Positions 33,231 through 44,090 of a stretch of DNA of 64,000 nt are shown in pieces (positions within the stretch are counted from its first letter, which is position 1; every line of letters begins with the position of its first letter). The notes beneath the pieces are model-generated. The model made no database searches and was not told the DNA's origin. It saw only the letters and a list, made by a program, of their open reading frames with translations. The position numbers were made by a program, and so were the translations under genes. The stretch spans positions 44,038,513-44,102,512 of the forward strand of contig CM055870.1 of NCBI GenBank assembly GCA_029582165.1, given 5' to 3'. The DNA comes from Portulaca oleracea. Taxonomy: Eukaryota; Streptophyta; Magnoliopsida; Caryophyllales; Portulacaceae.

Positions 33231-33761
33231 CATATATATATAGCAAAATGATAAATGTCTTAAGGAAGACACAAAATAAGTGTCTTGCCCAAGCCATGTA
33301 GATTAATTAAATTAATTTTGTAAAAAAGATATACCACATCATAGGGGGTCATTTTGCAATAAGAAACAAGTTTAGGAGTGATTCAAATATAACTTCATCT
33401 TCATCTTCATTGTTGGTTTAGTTTGGGTTATTGACCTTGTTCTGGGTTTCGTCTTCTTTCAATAAGAAAAAACTTTCAACCATTGGAGCTCGGAATTTCA
33501 AATCGAAGAACAGCAAATAAAAGATGGAAAAAAATTTCAACCATCGAAGTTATGCAATTTTGAGATCGAACATCACTAAACAGATGATGAAACATACTCC
33601 ATTGTAGATCCCTTTTCATTAAAAAACAAAATTGATATTTACACATTACTCCCTTCTCCCAACTTTTTTTTATTTATAATTAGTCCTTATATATATACAA
33701 TCAGTTGCTAACTCATCAAAGAAGGCAAAAAATTTGTCTTGGGGGAAGACGTATAGCAGCA

Positions 33762-33763
<2 letters not shown>
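33229..33763. other. Non-coding cassette between (TA)n tracts
   Basis: Bounded left and right by (TA)n. Near the ends are TGTCTTAAGGAAGACAC and TTGTCTTGGGGGAAGAC, which may be weak inverted termini. No coding frame. Confidence 0.45.

Positions 33764-33828
<65 letters not shown>
33764..33828. repeat. (TA)n microsatellite abutting foldback element 1
   Basis: About 65 bp of pure TA ending exactly at the GGGAATAGATA terminus. Confidence 0.98.
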
Positions 33829-33830
<2 letters not shown>

Positions 33831-36800
33831 GAATAGATATAATGAGAAGAGGACTTTTGTGAGAAGAGAAGCATAAGAGATCTCAGCCCTTGGTTAAAAA
33901 GATCTATGGTGGAGGTAAATAAATGATTAATATTTATTTTAGAAACTTGATCGTAAAATGTGATTGGTTTAATTTTTTAATATGTATTTTTTCTGTGTTC
34001 TCACGTGTGAAGAAATTGAAGAGTCATGGGGAGAGTTATGATGTTTTGCATGCCAGTAGCCCATGCCAATTACCCATGTTCAGTTTTCCCAAGCAATTAA
34101 AATCATTGTGGAAATTTTTGTCTACACGGTAGAGAGAGACTACGACCGCCATTACTGAGAGCAAGAGAAATCACGGTGAAGGTGTGAAAGAAATTCACGG
34201 TGAATTGTGCGTGCGAAATTCCGGTAGAGATCGAAGGTCCGGCGACATTTTTTCCGACGAGGCTGGTTTGCACGACTTTTGGTAAGTGTTCCCACAAATT
34301 AGGGTTTGTGTTAGAGAGTTTTTTTTTAGGAAAATGGGTATTATATATTATGGATTCTGGTTTTTCTTAGTGAAATTAGGGTTTGTGTTGACAGTTTGCA
34401 CGGCGTTTGGTAAGTGTTCCCATTTTTTCCGGCGAGGCTTGTTTGCACGGCGTTCGGTAAGTGTTCCCAGAAATTAGGATTTGTGTTGGGGTTTTTTTTT
34501 GGGGAAATGGGGATTGTCTATTATGGCTACTGGTTTTTTAAGAACATTAAGCATCTGATTTTTTTAGAGAAATTAGGGTTTGTGTTGACAGTTTTCCCAA
34601 CAATTGATGGTGTTTTTTGTCAGAGTAAGCAGGGAATTTTAGTACCGGGCATGGCATCAAAGAGTGTGAATGAAGCAGAGGTTGAAGAAAGGAAGGAAGA
34701 GATGTATGTGATTGTATATTATGGCTTTTGGTGTTCATTTCATCATCTGTTGTTCATATATATATAGTGTTGATGTTTATTGTTGGTTGTTCTTCGGGTT
34801 TGATGTCCATTCATGATGTGGTGTTTTTTGTTGCTAATAACATAGCACACCAAACTTTTAAGTGCATACAGATGCTCGTTTTCAGTTTGAGTTCATGTTC
34901 ATGTTAGTTCTTGTTAAATAACATAAAAATCATTCCAGTGTTGCTCCGATGATCATTTTAGTTATCAATGATTGATCATGTAGTATAGAAAAGGGCCACT
35001 TTAATATGAAACTGATGTTCATTTCAATTCATCTTGTCGATCATTTCATATTGCCTCAATGTTCATTTCGTATCACCTTAATGTCCATAAGACAGTCATG
35101 ATGGTCGTATTCATAAATTGATGGTCCTAAAATATTCATTTTAATGTGTACTGCAAGTTTACTTTCACAACAGTGACCATATTGCACGGAAAGGTTTGGT
35201 TGATGCCACATTGATGTTCTTTTTCGGTTTTCATAATGATGATCATTTGATAAAAACTTAATGATCATTGTCCACGTCAAACATCTTTCTGACTTTTATG
35301 TTTGTCATCTAATGTTCATTTCAATTCAACTTGATATTCATTTGTTATGTACTGAATGTTCATTTGACCTAATGCACCCCCTGCTGCGCATTTTTAGTTT
35401 GATGGTCGTTTTATTGTTTGTAGACGTATATTTTTCACAAACTGATTTAAGTAAGCATCGTTGTTGGATCAGTAGGGCGGGGCAACCAGATGTAGTTGGG
35501 ACAATTGGCCCGATGCAAAGTTATGATGAAAGAGCCATTGTCATGGTGCAGAGTTCTGATGAACAACCAGGCATAGGAGAATGAGCATCTGCATACAGTA
35601 AAAATGTACATCTACATATAGAAAAATGAGCATCATTGTTTGTGAAAATGATCATACATGTATAATGCATCAAGTGTTTATTGATAAGTCATTTGAGCAT
35701 ACAACGAATTTGAGATGAACATTAAGGTTTGTTTAAATGAACATCAATGTTCTTAATAGATGAACATCAATGTTCTTAATAGAACATATTCACCGTGCTC
35801 GTTCATTTCGTAGTTTTGTAGCCTTTGGCGGGGAAGAGCAGCGAACCTTGTCCCCACTTGCAAAGCATCAGCAGTAGCACTGCACTCCACGACATGAACA
35901 TCAAGTATTACATGAATGAACATCAACTAATTGTACAATGAACATCAGTCAAACCTTAGTGAAGAACAACTAATGATGTACATGTCCATAAAGTTGGCAT
36001 AACATGAAGTTTTGTGTGAATAAACATCACCATACTATTATGAACATCAACTAATCTTATTGTGAACATCAGGATATACACGAATAAACATCAAGCAATT
36101 CACGGATGAACACCAAGCATATTATTTTACAATACCCGAACAAAAATGAGCAGCGATTACTCTTGTATTGATCATCAGGCTATGGATATCAACCTTTACA
36201 ATATGAACATCAACAAGTACTATTATGAACATCAATCATACTAATATGACCATCAACTAATATTTGAAATGAACATCAAGTTTTGTATGAATGAATAGTA
36301 ACCAATTTGGTCTATTATGATCCTACACACCATATTTAATACAAAATTCCATTTTTTTTGTCGATTATGAATAACAAAAAATCAACATTGTCATATACCA
36401 TGCTCAAATGACTTATCAATAAACACTTGATGCATTATACATGTATGATCATTTTCACAAACAATGATGCTCATTTTTCTATATGTAGATGTACATTTTT
36501 ACTGTATGCAGATGCTCATTCCACTATGCTTGGTTGTTCATTTTTCTGTATGTAGATGCTCATTTTGCTATATGTAGATCCCAAAAAACACTCGACGTCC
36601 ATTACATATGTACATGTTCATTCCATTGTACCTGGTTGTTCATTTTCAGAAATACTCGATGTCCATTGCACAATAATTTGATGTTCATTTTGAAATTACT
36701 TGATGGTTGTCTCACGATAACTTGGTGGCAATTACTTTAATCCAACTTGATGTCAATTTAAACTTAAATGATGGACAACATTCATGTGGTAAAAACCATT

Positions 36801-39107
36801 ATATGCTCAAAAGACTTAATGATAACTAAATGGCGCAAATGGCCTCGTTGTTCATTTCACATCAACCTGATGCTCATTTTACATGCACTTGACATGTTCA
36901 TTTTGGCACGCATATGATGTTCTTCTCAAAATAACATGCTATTCATTTGTCGGATGTTCAAACCAAACGATGATGTTCATCTAGAAACTGACGATCAACG
37001 TTTAATACAATATCCCAAATTTTTCCAAACAAAATACATCAAAGTAAAATGTTGAATGTCACCACAGACACAACATGAAATGATCAAAAGTGAATTAACT
37101 TCAAGTCAAGGCGGTGCAACGACGCCCGTCCTGTTCCAATGACTTGTTTTTTGGTGTTGTCTTCGTGGACACCACCATCACCGGCTATTGCTGGTTCACC
37201 CCCTGGTGCAATCAGCCCGTGTGCCCTACAGCCCAAACTACACCATTAGCGATCATCAATATCAAACCCGCACCAAATTGTGTTATTTGTCCTTATACTT
37301 ACATTTGCCTTGGAATTGGCACCATGACAATGGCTCTTTCATCATAACTCTGCATGGGGTCACTTGTCCCGACTACATCTGATTCCCCCGCCCTATTGAT
37401 CACACAACGATGCTTACTTAAATCAATTTGTGAAAAATATACGTCTACATACAATAAAACGACCATAAAACTAAAAATGTGCAGCATAAAAGTCATTCAG
37501 TACATAAAAAATGAACATTCAGTAAACTTGCTTACTTAAATCAAGTTGAATTGAAATGTTACTTAAATCAATTAGGTCAAATGAACATTCAGTACATAAC
37601 AAATGAACATCAAGTTGAATTGAAATGAACATTAGATGACCAACATAAAAGTCAGAAAGATGTTTGACATGGACAATGATCATTAAGTTTTATCAAATGA
37701 TCATCATTATGAAAACCGAAAAAGAACATCAATGTGGTATCAACCAAACCTTTCCGTGCAATATGGTCACTGTTGTGAAAGTAAACTTGCAATACACATT
37801 AAAATGAATATCTTAGGACCATCAATTTATGAATATGACCATCATGACTGTCTTATGGACATTAAGGTGATATGAAATGAACATTAAGTTAATATGAAAT
37901 GATCGACAAGATGAATTGAAATGAACATCAGTTTTATATTAAAGTGACCCTTTTCTATACTACATGATCAATCATTGATAACTAAAATGATCATCAGAGC
38001 AACACTGGAATGATTTTTTATGTTATTTAACAAGAACTAACATGAACATGAACTCAAACTGAAAACGAGCATCTGTATGCACTTAAAAGTTTGGTGTGCT
38101 ATGTTATTAGCAACAAAAAACACCACATCATGAATGGACATCAAACCCGAAGAACAACCAACAATAAACATCAACACTATATATATATGAACAACAGATG
38201 ATGAAATGAACACCAAAAGCCATAATATACAATCACATACATCTCTTCCTTCCTTTCTTCAACCTCTGCTTCATTCACACTCTTTCATGCCATGCCCGGT
38301 ACTAAAATTCCCTGCATACTCTGACAAAAAACACCATCAATTGTTGGGAAAACTGTCAACACAAACCCTAATTTCTCTAAAAAAATCAGATGCTTAATGT
38401 TCTTAAAAAACCAGTAGCCATAATAGACAATCCCCATTTCCCCAAAAAAAAACCCCAACACAAATCCTAATTTAAGGAACACTTACGAACGCTGCAAACA
38501 AGCCTCATGGAAAAATGGGAACACTTACCAAACGCCGTGCAAACTGTCAACACAAACCCTAATTTCACTAAGAAAAACCAGAATCCATAATATATAATAC
38601 CCATTTTCCTAAAAAAAACTCTCTAACACAAACCCTAATTTGTGGGAACACTTACCAAAAGTCGTGCAAACCAGCCTCGTCGGAAAAAATGTTGCCGGAC
38701 CTTCGATCTCTACCGGAATTTCACACGCACAATTCACTGTGAATTTCTTTCACACCTTCACCGTGATTTCTCTTGCTCTCAGTAATGGCGGTCGCAGTCT
38801 CTCTTTGCCGTGTAGACAAAAATTTCCACAATGATTTTAATTGCTTGGGAAAACTGAACATGGGTAATTGGCATGGGCAACTGGCATGCAAAACATCATA
38901 ACTCCCCCCATGACTCTTCAATTTCTTCACACGTGAGAACACAGAAAAAATACATATTAAAAAATTCAACCAATCATATTTTACCATCAAGTTTTTAAAA
39001 TAAAGATTAATCATTTATTTACCTCCACAATAGATCTTTTAGCCAAGGGCTGAGATGTCTCATGCTTCTCTTCTCACAAAATTCCTCTTCTCATTATATC
39101 TATTCCC
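33829..39107. mobile_element. Giant foldback element 1 (5.28 kb)
   Basis: It begins GGGAATAGATATAATGAGAA and ends with the reverse complement (...TATATCTATTCCC). The left arm (33829 to about 35700) pairs with the right arm (39107 back to about 36400), except for roughly 780 unpaired bases at about 36540-37315 in the right arm. The arms are very similar: the same 64-codon frame is read from 34297 to 34103 on minus and from 38640 to 38834 on plus with identical residues. Arms and loop are filled with GATGTTCATTT/AAATGAACATC motifs. No transposase recognised. (TA)n tracts touch both ends. Confidence 0.85.
34976..37000. repeat. Dispersed TGATGTTCATTT motif array in foldback element 1
   Basis: The motif and close variants (TGATGTTCATTTCAATTCA, AATGAACATCAAGTT) occur every 15-40 bp. 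Most are in one orientation on each arm and inverted on the other. It looks like subterminal binding-site arrays of DNA transposons. Confidence 0.8.
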
Positions 39108-39135
39108 TATATATATATATATATATGTATATATC

Positions 39136-39191
<56 letters not shown>

Positions 39192-39201
39192 GGGGGGGGG
39201 G
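39108..39201. repeat. (TA)n(TG)n(G)n compound tract between the two foldback elements
   Basis: TA repeats with a few interruptions, then GTGTGTGT, then a G run that merges into the GGGAATAGATA end of foldback element 2. Confidence 0.95.
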
Positions 39202-42200
39202 GGGAATAGATAGGGTGAGAAGAGAGTTTAAGTGAGAATGTGAGAAGGATTAATATTGGCCATTAGATCAAGCATCAAGGGCTGGCTTTAATACATTGTT
39301 TTGCTTTTATTTTGTTGCTCAAAATTAGCAACTCATGTAAGGTTTGAAGAAGAAAAAAGAAGCAAAGAAAGACAAATTGTTAATTTGCATTCAATTCATT
39401 GTAGTTCCCAGACGCTGCCTTTTCATCCTTCCTCCTTCCCCCTTCTCCCTTCCTCTTTCTAAGCAGATTCAATTCTCCAATTTCAACTCCTTCATCCTTC
39501 CTCTTTTAAACTAGGAGATAGAAACGATCAACATTCAGATATGGGTTTGTCGATTTGCTCTTTTTTTTTCAAATTTGTAATCTCAATTTGCAATCGGGTT
39601 CGAATTGACCATATATAATTTCAAGGTAAGTTGTAGATTTTCGTTTTTCTGGGTTGAAAAATTAGGTTTTTAAATGATTATTGAAGGAGAAGGCGGAGAT
39701 GATGTCGGGGTTGAACAATTCAATAACACAAGGTATGTTTGATGGTTGGGTTCTGTTGGAAAAAATTAGGGTTTTGTTTTTTGTTTTTTTTTTACTTGTG
39801 AGTATTTGAGAATCGTATGTTAGTGATTGAGAGTTTCCGTTTTTTTTTGTAAATTGGGTTTTGATGTCTTGTTCAACCCCAAAGGGGCATTACTGAAAAA
39901 TGCATATTTGATGTCCATTTTGGTTGCACATGACGTCCAATTGGGTTGAACATGAAGTCCATTTGGTTTAATACTGATGTCCATCTAGGGTCTTTGTTTT
40001 GTCCATCTTGTAATCCCTGATGTCCTTCTTGTAAAACATGATGTTCATTTTGAATTTAATATGATGTCTATTTGGTTTACACATATGTCCATTTTGTTTG
40101 GACATGTTGTCCACTTGGTTTGAAGATAATATCCAATTGGTGTAAACATGATGTCCATTTGGTGTAACATGATGTCTATTTAATGTAAACATGAAGTCCA
40201 TTTGGTCATCCTCCTCATTGTCTCTAGTTATATGACATTTTGTAGGACCAAAATTGTGTAAAACAACAAACATATTGCCATGTACTTTTTGTGATACTTT
40301 TGATTCCCATTATGATTGATATTCATCGTCAGTTGTTGGTGATGTCCTTTCTGTTATAACAGATGTTCATTACCGAATGCCTTGTTGTCCGTTTGTTTTC
40401 TTTTTTAGTTTTTCATTTTTGATGTTGATGGATGTTCAGTTGTTATTGTATACACAAATGGACATCATGTAACACACAAATGGACATTAACTCCAAATCA
40501 AATGGACTTGATGCAAAACACACGTGGAACTCAAGTCCATTTTATATAATCCCTGATGTCCATCTGGTAAAATATTGGTGTCCATTTTTCAGCAACATAG
40601 ATGTCCATCTTGTAAGACATTGATGTTCACATTAAGAACTTTGTTGCCCGTTTTGTGCAAATTAGATGCCAATTTCCCACATGTAAATAACTGTTTATTT
40701 TTGTATGAATTTGGATAGCCCCCCACTGTACTGCATGTCCAGAATATAATATTTGATGTTCTTGAAGATAATAATTTATGTTGTCAAAGACAATACATGA
40801 TGTCCTCAAAATATATACTTAATGTCAATCCGACACTTTTGAAATCCCCTCAGTGCAACAATTGATGTTCTTCATTGTAATTACAATGTTCATTTTTGTA
40901 TGACTTGATGTTCATTTCTGAGTGACCTGATGTTCATTTTGAAAAAAAAAAACTTTGGGGTCCATTTTAAAAAAACCTTTGATGTCTTGTTCATATAATC
41001 CCTGATGTCCATCTTGTAAAACATTGGTGTCCATTTTTCAACAACTTAAGTGTCCATCTTGTAAAACAATGTTGTCCATTTTGAAGAACTTTGTTGTCAA
41101 CTTGGATGTCCATTTCCCATATCTAAATAACTGTTCATTTTTGTATGAATTTGGATAGTCCCCCACTGTAATCCATTTCCAAAATATAAATATTTGATGT
41201 TCCTCAAGATAGTATTTGATGTTCTCAATGAGAATACATGATTTCCTCAACATATATACTTAATATCCATCCTACACTTTTGATGTCCTCCAAGAGCAAC
41301 AATTGATGTTCTTCGTTGTAATTACCATGTTCATTTTTGTGTGACTTGATGTTCATTCTTGAGTGACTTGATGTTTAATTTGAATAACTTTGGTGTCCAT
41401 TTTGAAAAACTTTGAAGTCCATTTTATATAATCTTTAATGTCTATCTTTTAAAACATTGGTCTCCATTTTCCAACAGCTCAAATGTTGATCTTTTAAACA
41501 ACATAGATGTCCGTTTTGAAGAACTTTATTGTCTATTTTGAGCAACTTAGATGTCCATTTCGCACATCTAAACAAGTGTTTAGGCCCATTTGAATAAGTG
41601 TGGAACATCCTTGAATATATGGCGACTCCAAAACAGAGACCTCCTCTGACCCGACCACATCTCTTATGAGATGTGGTGGAGCTGGACTACACTATTGTTT
41701 TGCTTCATTCCCAACGTTTGATATTTCCTCCACGATTAAAGTGACTACAACCAAAACACTCTGATCACCATTCGTGCCCTGACCTACACCCATGTATGAT
41801 CAACCCATAAACCAATTATACATATAGAATGAAAACAAAAAGACAAAACAAAGACTCAGGATGGACAACAATATTAACCTAAATGGACTTCAAGTTCAAA
41901 CCAATTGGACGTCATGTACAACCAAAATGGGCCTCAAATATGCATTTTTCAGTAATGCCCCCTTTGAGGTTGAACAAGACATCAAAACCCAATTTACAAA
42001 AAAACGGAAACTTTCTATCACTAACATACGATTCTGAATAACTCACAAATGAAAAAACAAAACAAAAAACAAAACCCTAATTTTTTCCAACACAACTCAA
42101 CCATCAAACATACCTTGTGTTACTGATTTGTTCAACCCCCACATCATCTCCGCCTTCTCCTTCAATAATCATTTAAAAACCTAATTTTTCAACCCAGAAA

Positions 42201-42640
42201 AACGAAAATCTACAACTTACCTTGAAATTATATATGGTCTATTCGAACCCGATTGCAAATTGAGATTACAAATTTGAAAAAAACGAGCAAATCGACAAAC
42301 CCATATCTGAATGTTGATCGTTTCTATCTCCTAGTTTAAAAGAGGAAGGATGAAGGAGTTGAAATTGGAGAATTGAATCTGCTTAGAAAGAGGAAGGGAG
42401 AAGGGGGAAGGAGGAAGGATGAAAAGGCAGTGTCTGGGAACTACAATGAATTGAATGCAAATTAACAATTTGTCTTTCTTTGTTTTTTTTTTCTTCTTCA
42501 AACCTTAAATGAGTTGCCAATTTTGAGCAACAAAATAAAAGCAAAACAATGTATTAAAGCCAGCCCTTGATGCTTGATCTAATGGCCAATATTAATCCTT
42601 CTCACATTCTCACTCAAACTCTCTTCTCACCCTATCTATT

Positions 42641-42643
<3 letters not shown>
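39202..42643. mobile_element. Giant foldback element 2 (3.44 kb)
   Basis: It starts GGGAATAGATAGGGTGAGAA and ends TTCTCACCCTATCTATTCCC. The arms are about 800 bp (39202 to about 40010 and 41850 to 42643), closely matching along their length (for example GGCCATTAGATCAAGCATCA and its complement). The centre (40010-41850) is not inverted; it holds TGATGTCCATTT-type motifs and tandem copies of a 435-bp unit. The right end abuts a long (TA)n tract. Termini and motif type show it is related to foldback element 1. No coding capacity. Confidence 0.85.
40550..41600 (+). repeat. Tandem 435-bp repeats within foldback element 2
   Basis: 40555-40985 and 41003-41400 are diverged copies (CATCTTGTAAAACATTGGTG, then GTATGAATTTGGATAG, then CAACAATTGATGTTCTTC). 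A third partial copy spans about 41440-41600. Each contains many GATGTCCATTTT / GATGTTCATTTT motifs. Confidence 0.8.
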
Positions 42644-42723
<80 letters not shown>

Positions 42724-42730
42724 TATATAT
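42644..42730. repeat. (TA)n microsatellite, about 85 bp
   Basis: TA tract between foldback element 2 and the MITE at 42731, with one GA interruption near its right end. Confidence 0.97.
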
Positions 42731-43047
42731 ATTGGATTCTAATAATCCCTACTTTTGCAAATTGGATGATGGTGGTCCCTACTTTCACTTTGTATTCTGG
42801 TGGTCCCAAAAAAAATATAATTGAATTTGAATGGGACGCCACCGAGTTGAGTGGTGGTGACTCGGTAGTTTTCTGACATAGATGTGTTTGACCAGGTTGA
42901 CTTTAATGTGTCATGTCAGAAAAACCACCGAGTCACCATGACTCAACTCGGCGGCATCCCACTCAAATCCAATTATATTTTTTGGACCAGAATCTGAAAG
43001 TGAACCCACCATCCAATTTGCAAAAGTAGGGATTATTAGAATCCAAT
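42731..43047. mobile_element. Foldback MITE (317 bp), nearly a complete hairpin
   Basis: ATTGGATTCTAATAATCCCT at the left matches AGGGATTATTAGAATCCAAT at the right. The inverted pairing continues inward through GGGACGCCACCGAGTTGAGT and its complement almost to the centre. (TA)n on both sides. It has the same terminal sequence as the elements at 31408 and 32025. Confidence 0.9.
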
Positions 43048-43050
43048 TTT

Positions 43051-43052
<2 letters not shown>

Positions 43053-43114
<62 letters not shown>

Positions 43115-43118
43115 TATA
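43053..43118. repeat. (TA)n microsatellite
   Basis: TA tract with a single TG interruption, on the right side of the 317-bp MITE. Confidence 0.97.
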
Positions 43119-43276
43119 GTTTATGGGTACAAAGGGTGAGGATCGAATTATATGTGTTTTGTTGAGGGCATTTTGGGAAACCTATAATTGATTAATTCTA
43201 TCATTTTTTTTAAAAAAAAAATCATGTAATATTAATTTGTGTACATAGTTAATGTTTGTATGCTTACATTGATGAT

Positions 43277-43279
43277 TCT

Positions 43280-43350
<71 letters not shown>

Positions 43351-43352
43351 CT
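43277..43352 (+). repeat. (CTTT)n microsatellite
   Basis: About 18 uninterrupted CTTT units. The Phe/Leu/Ser-rich frame across it is spurious. Confidence 0.97.
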
Positions 43353-43489
43353 TTCTTTTTTTTATATGTATTATTCCTTTTATTTTTCATTGTTGTTTAT
43401 TTTTCTGTTTTTTAAATATAACATTTGTAATATTTTCAACAATATGTGCGGTTTACATAAGCCCCATGCAACGCACGAGTCTAAGTATT

Positions 43490-43949
43490 AGTATACTGTA
43501 TTTTAGGTTATTGGATCAGAATAATGCACTGAACATTTTTCTTTGCCATTAATATACTATACTATGGCGGTGTTGGACAATAATGCACGCAAATATGCCA
43601 CGATGGCGGTGGAGCTATGCGCTGGGCTAAGGAGATGAGTTGGCAAAAAAAATCGTGACTAAATGAGCGTCATGTCAACAAGTCTAAATAAGAAAAGATC
43701 TTTAAGTTTTTGCAAATTTGATTATCTGGATTTGCTCATATGACATTAATTAAGTCACATTTTAAAGTTTTTTGCTAACTCATCTCCCCAACTTGCCATG
43801 CAGAATTGTCATCAGGTCAGCCGCCACCGAAACAATTCTGGGTAATTATTGTCCAACACCTTCAATGTATAATTTGTTATTGTCCAATAAAAAAGTTTAG
43901 TGTATTATTGTCCAACACTCTAAAGTACAGTATATAACTGTTCAAAACC
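43490..43949. mobile_element. Long-TIR MITE, GTTGGACAATAATGCA family, complete
   Basis: The left arm (GTATACTGTATTTTAGGTTA...GTGTTGGACAATAATGCACG...GGCGGTGG) pairs with the inverted right arm (CCGCCACCGAAACAATTCTG...ATTGTCCAACAC...GTACAGTATATAAC). An inner inverted pair (GGAGATGAGTTGGCAAAAAA and its complement) continues the stem. Non-coding. Confidence 0.75.
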
Positions 43950-44090
43950 CTTTTTATAAATGTAATAAAATAGATAAAAATATAATTTTATATAATTTTA
44001 AGTCACACAATCTTTTAAAAAAAAACAATATATTATTATTATTATTAAAATTTTTTTTATAGGTATTCTTAATTATCAATTATATATAAG

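Noticed and set aside
34103..34297. 64-codon frame repeated identically at 38640-38834
   Set aside because: Identity only reflects the inverted arms of the foldback element. I see no domain or start context, so I used it as evidence of arm similarity rather than as a gene.
34640..34767. A MASKSVNEAEVEERKEEM-like start in foldback element 1 as a possible transposase N-terminus
   Set aside because: The frame closes after about 40 codons and no transposase motif follows.
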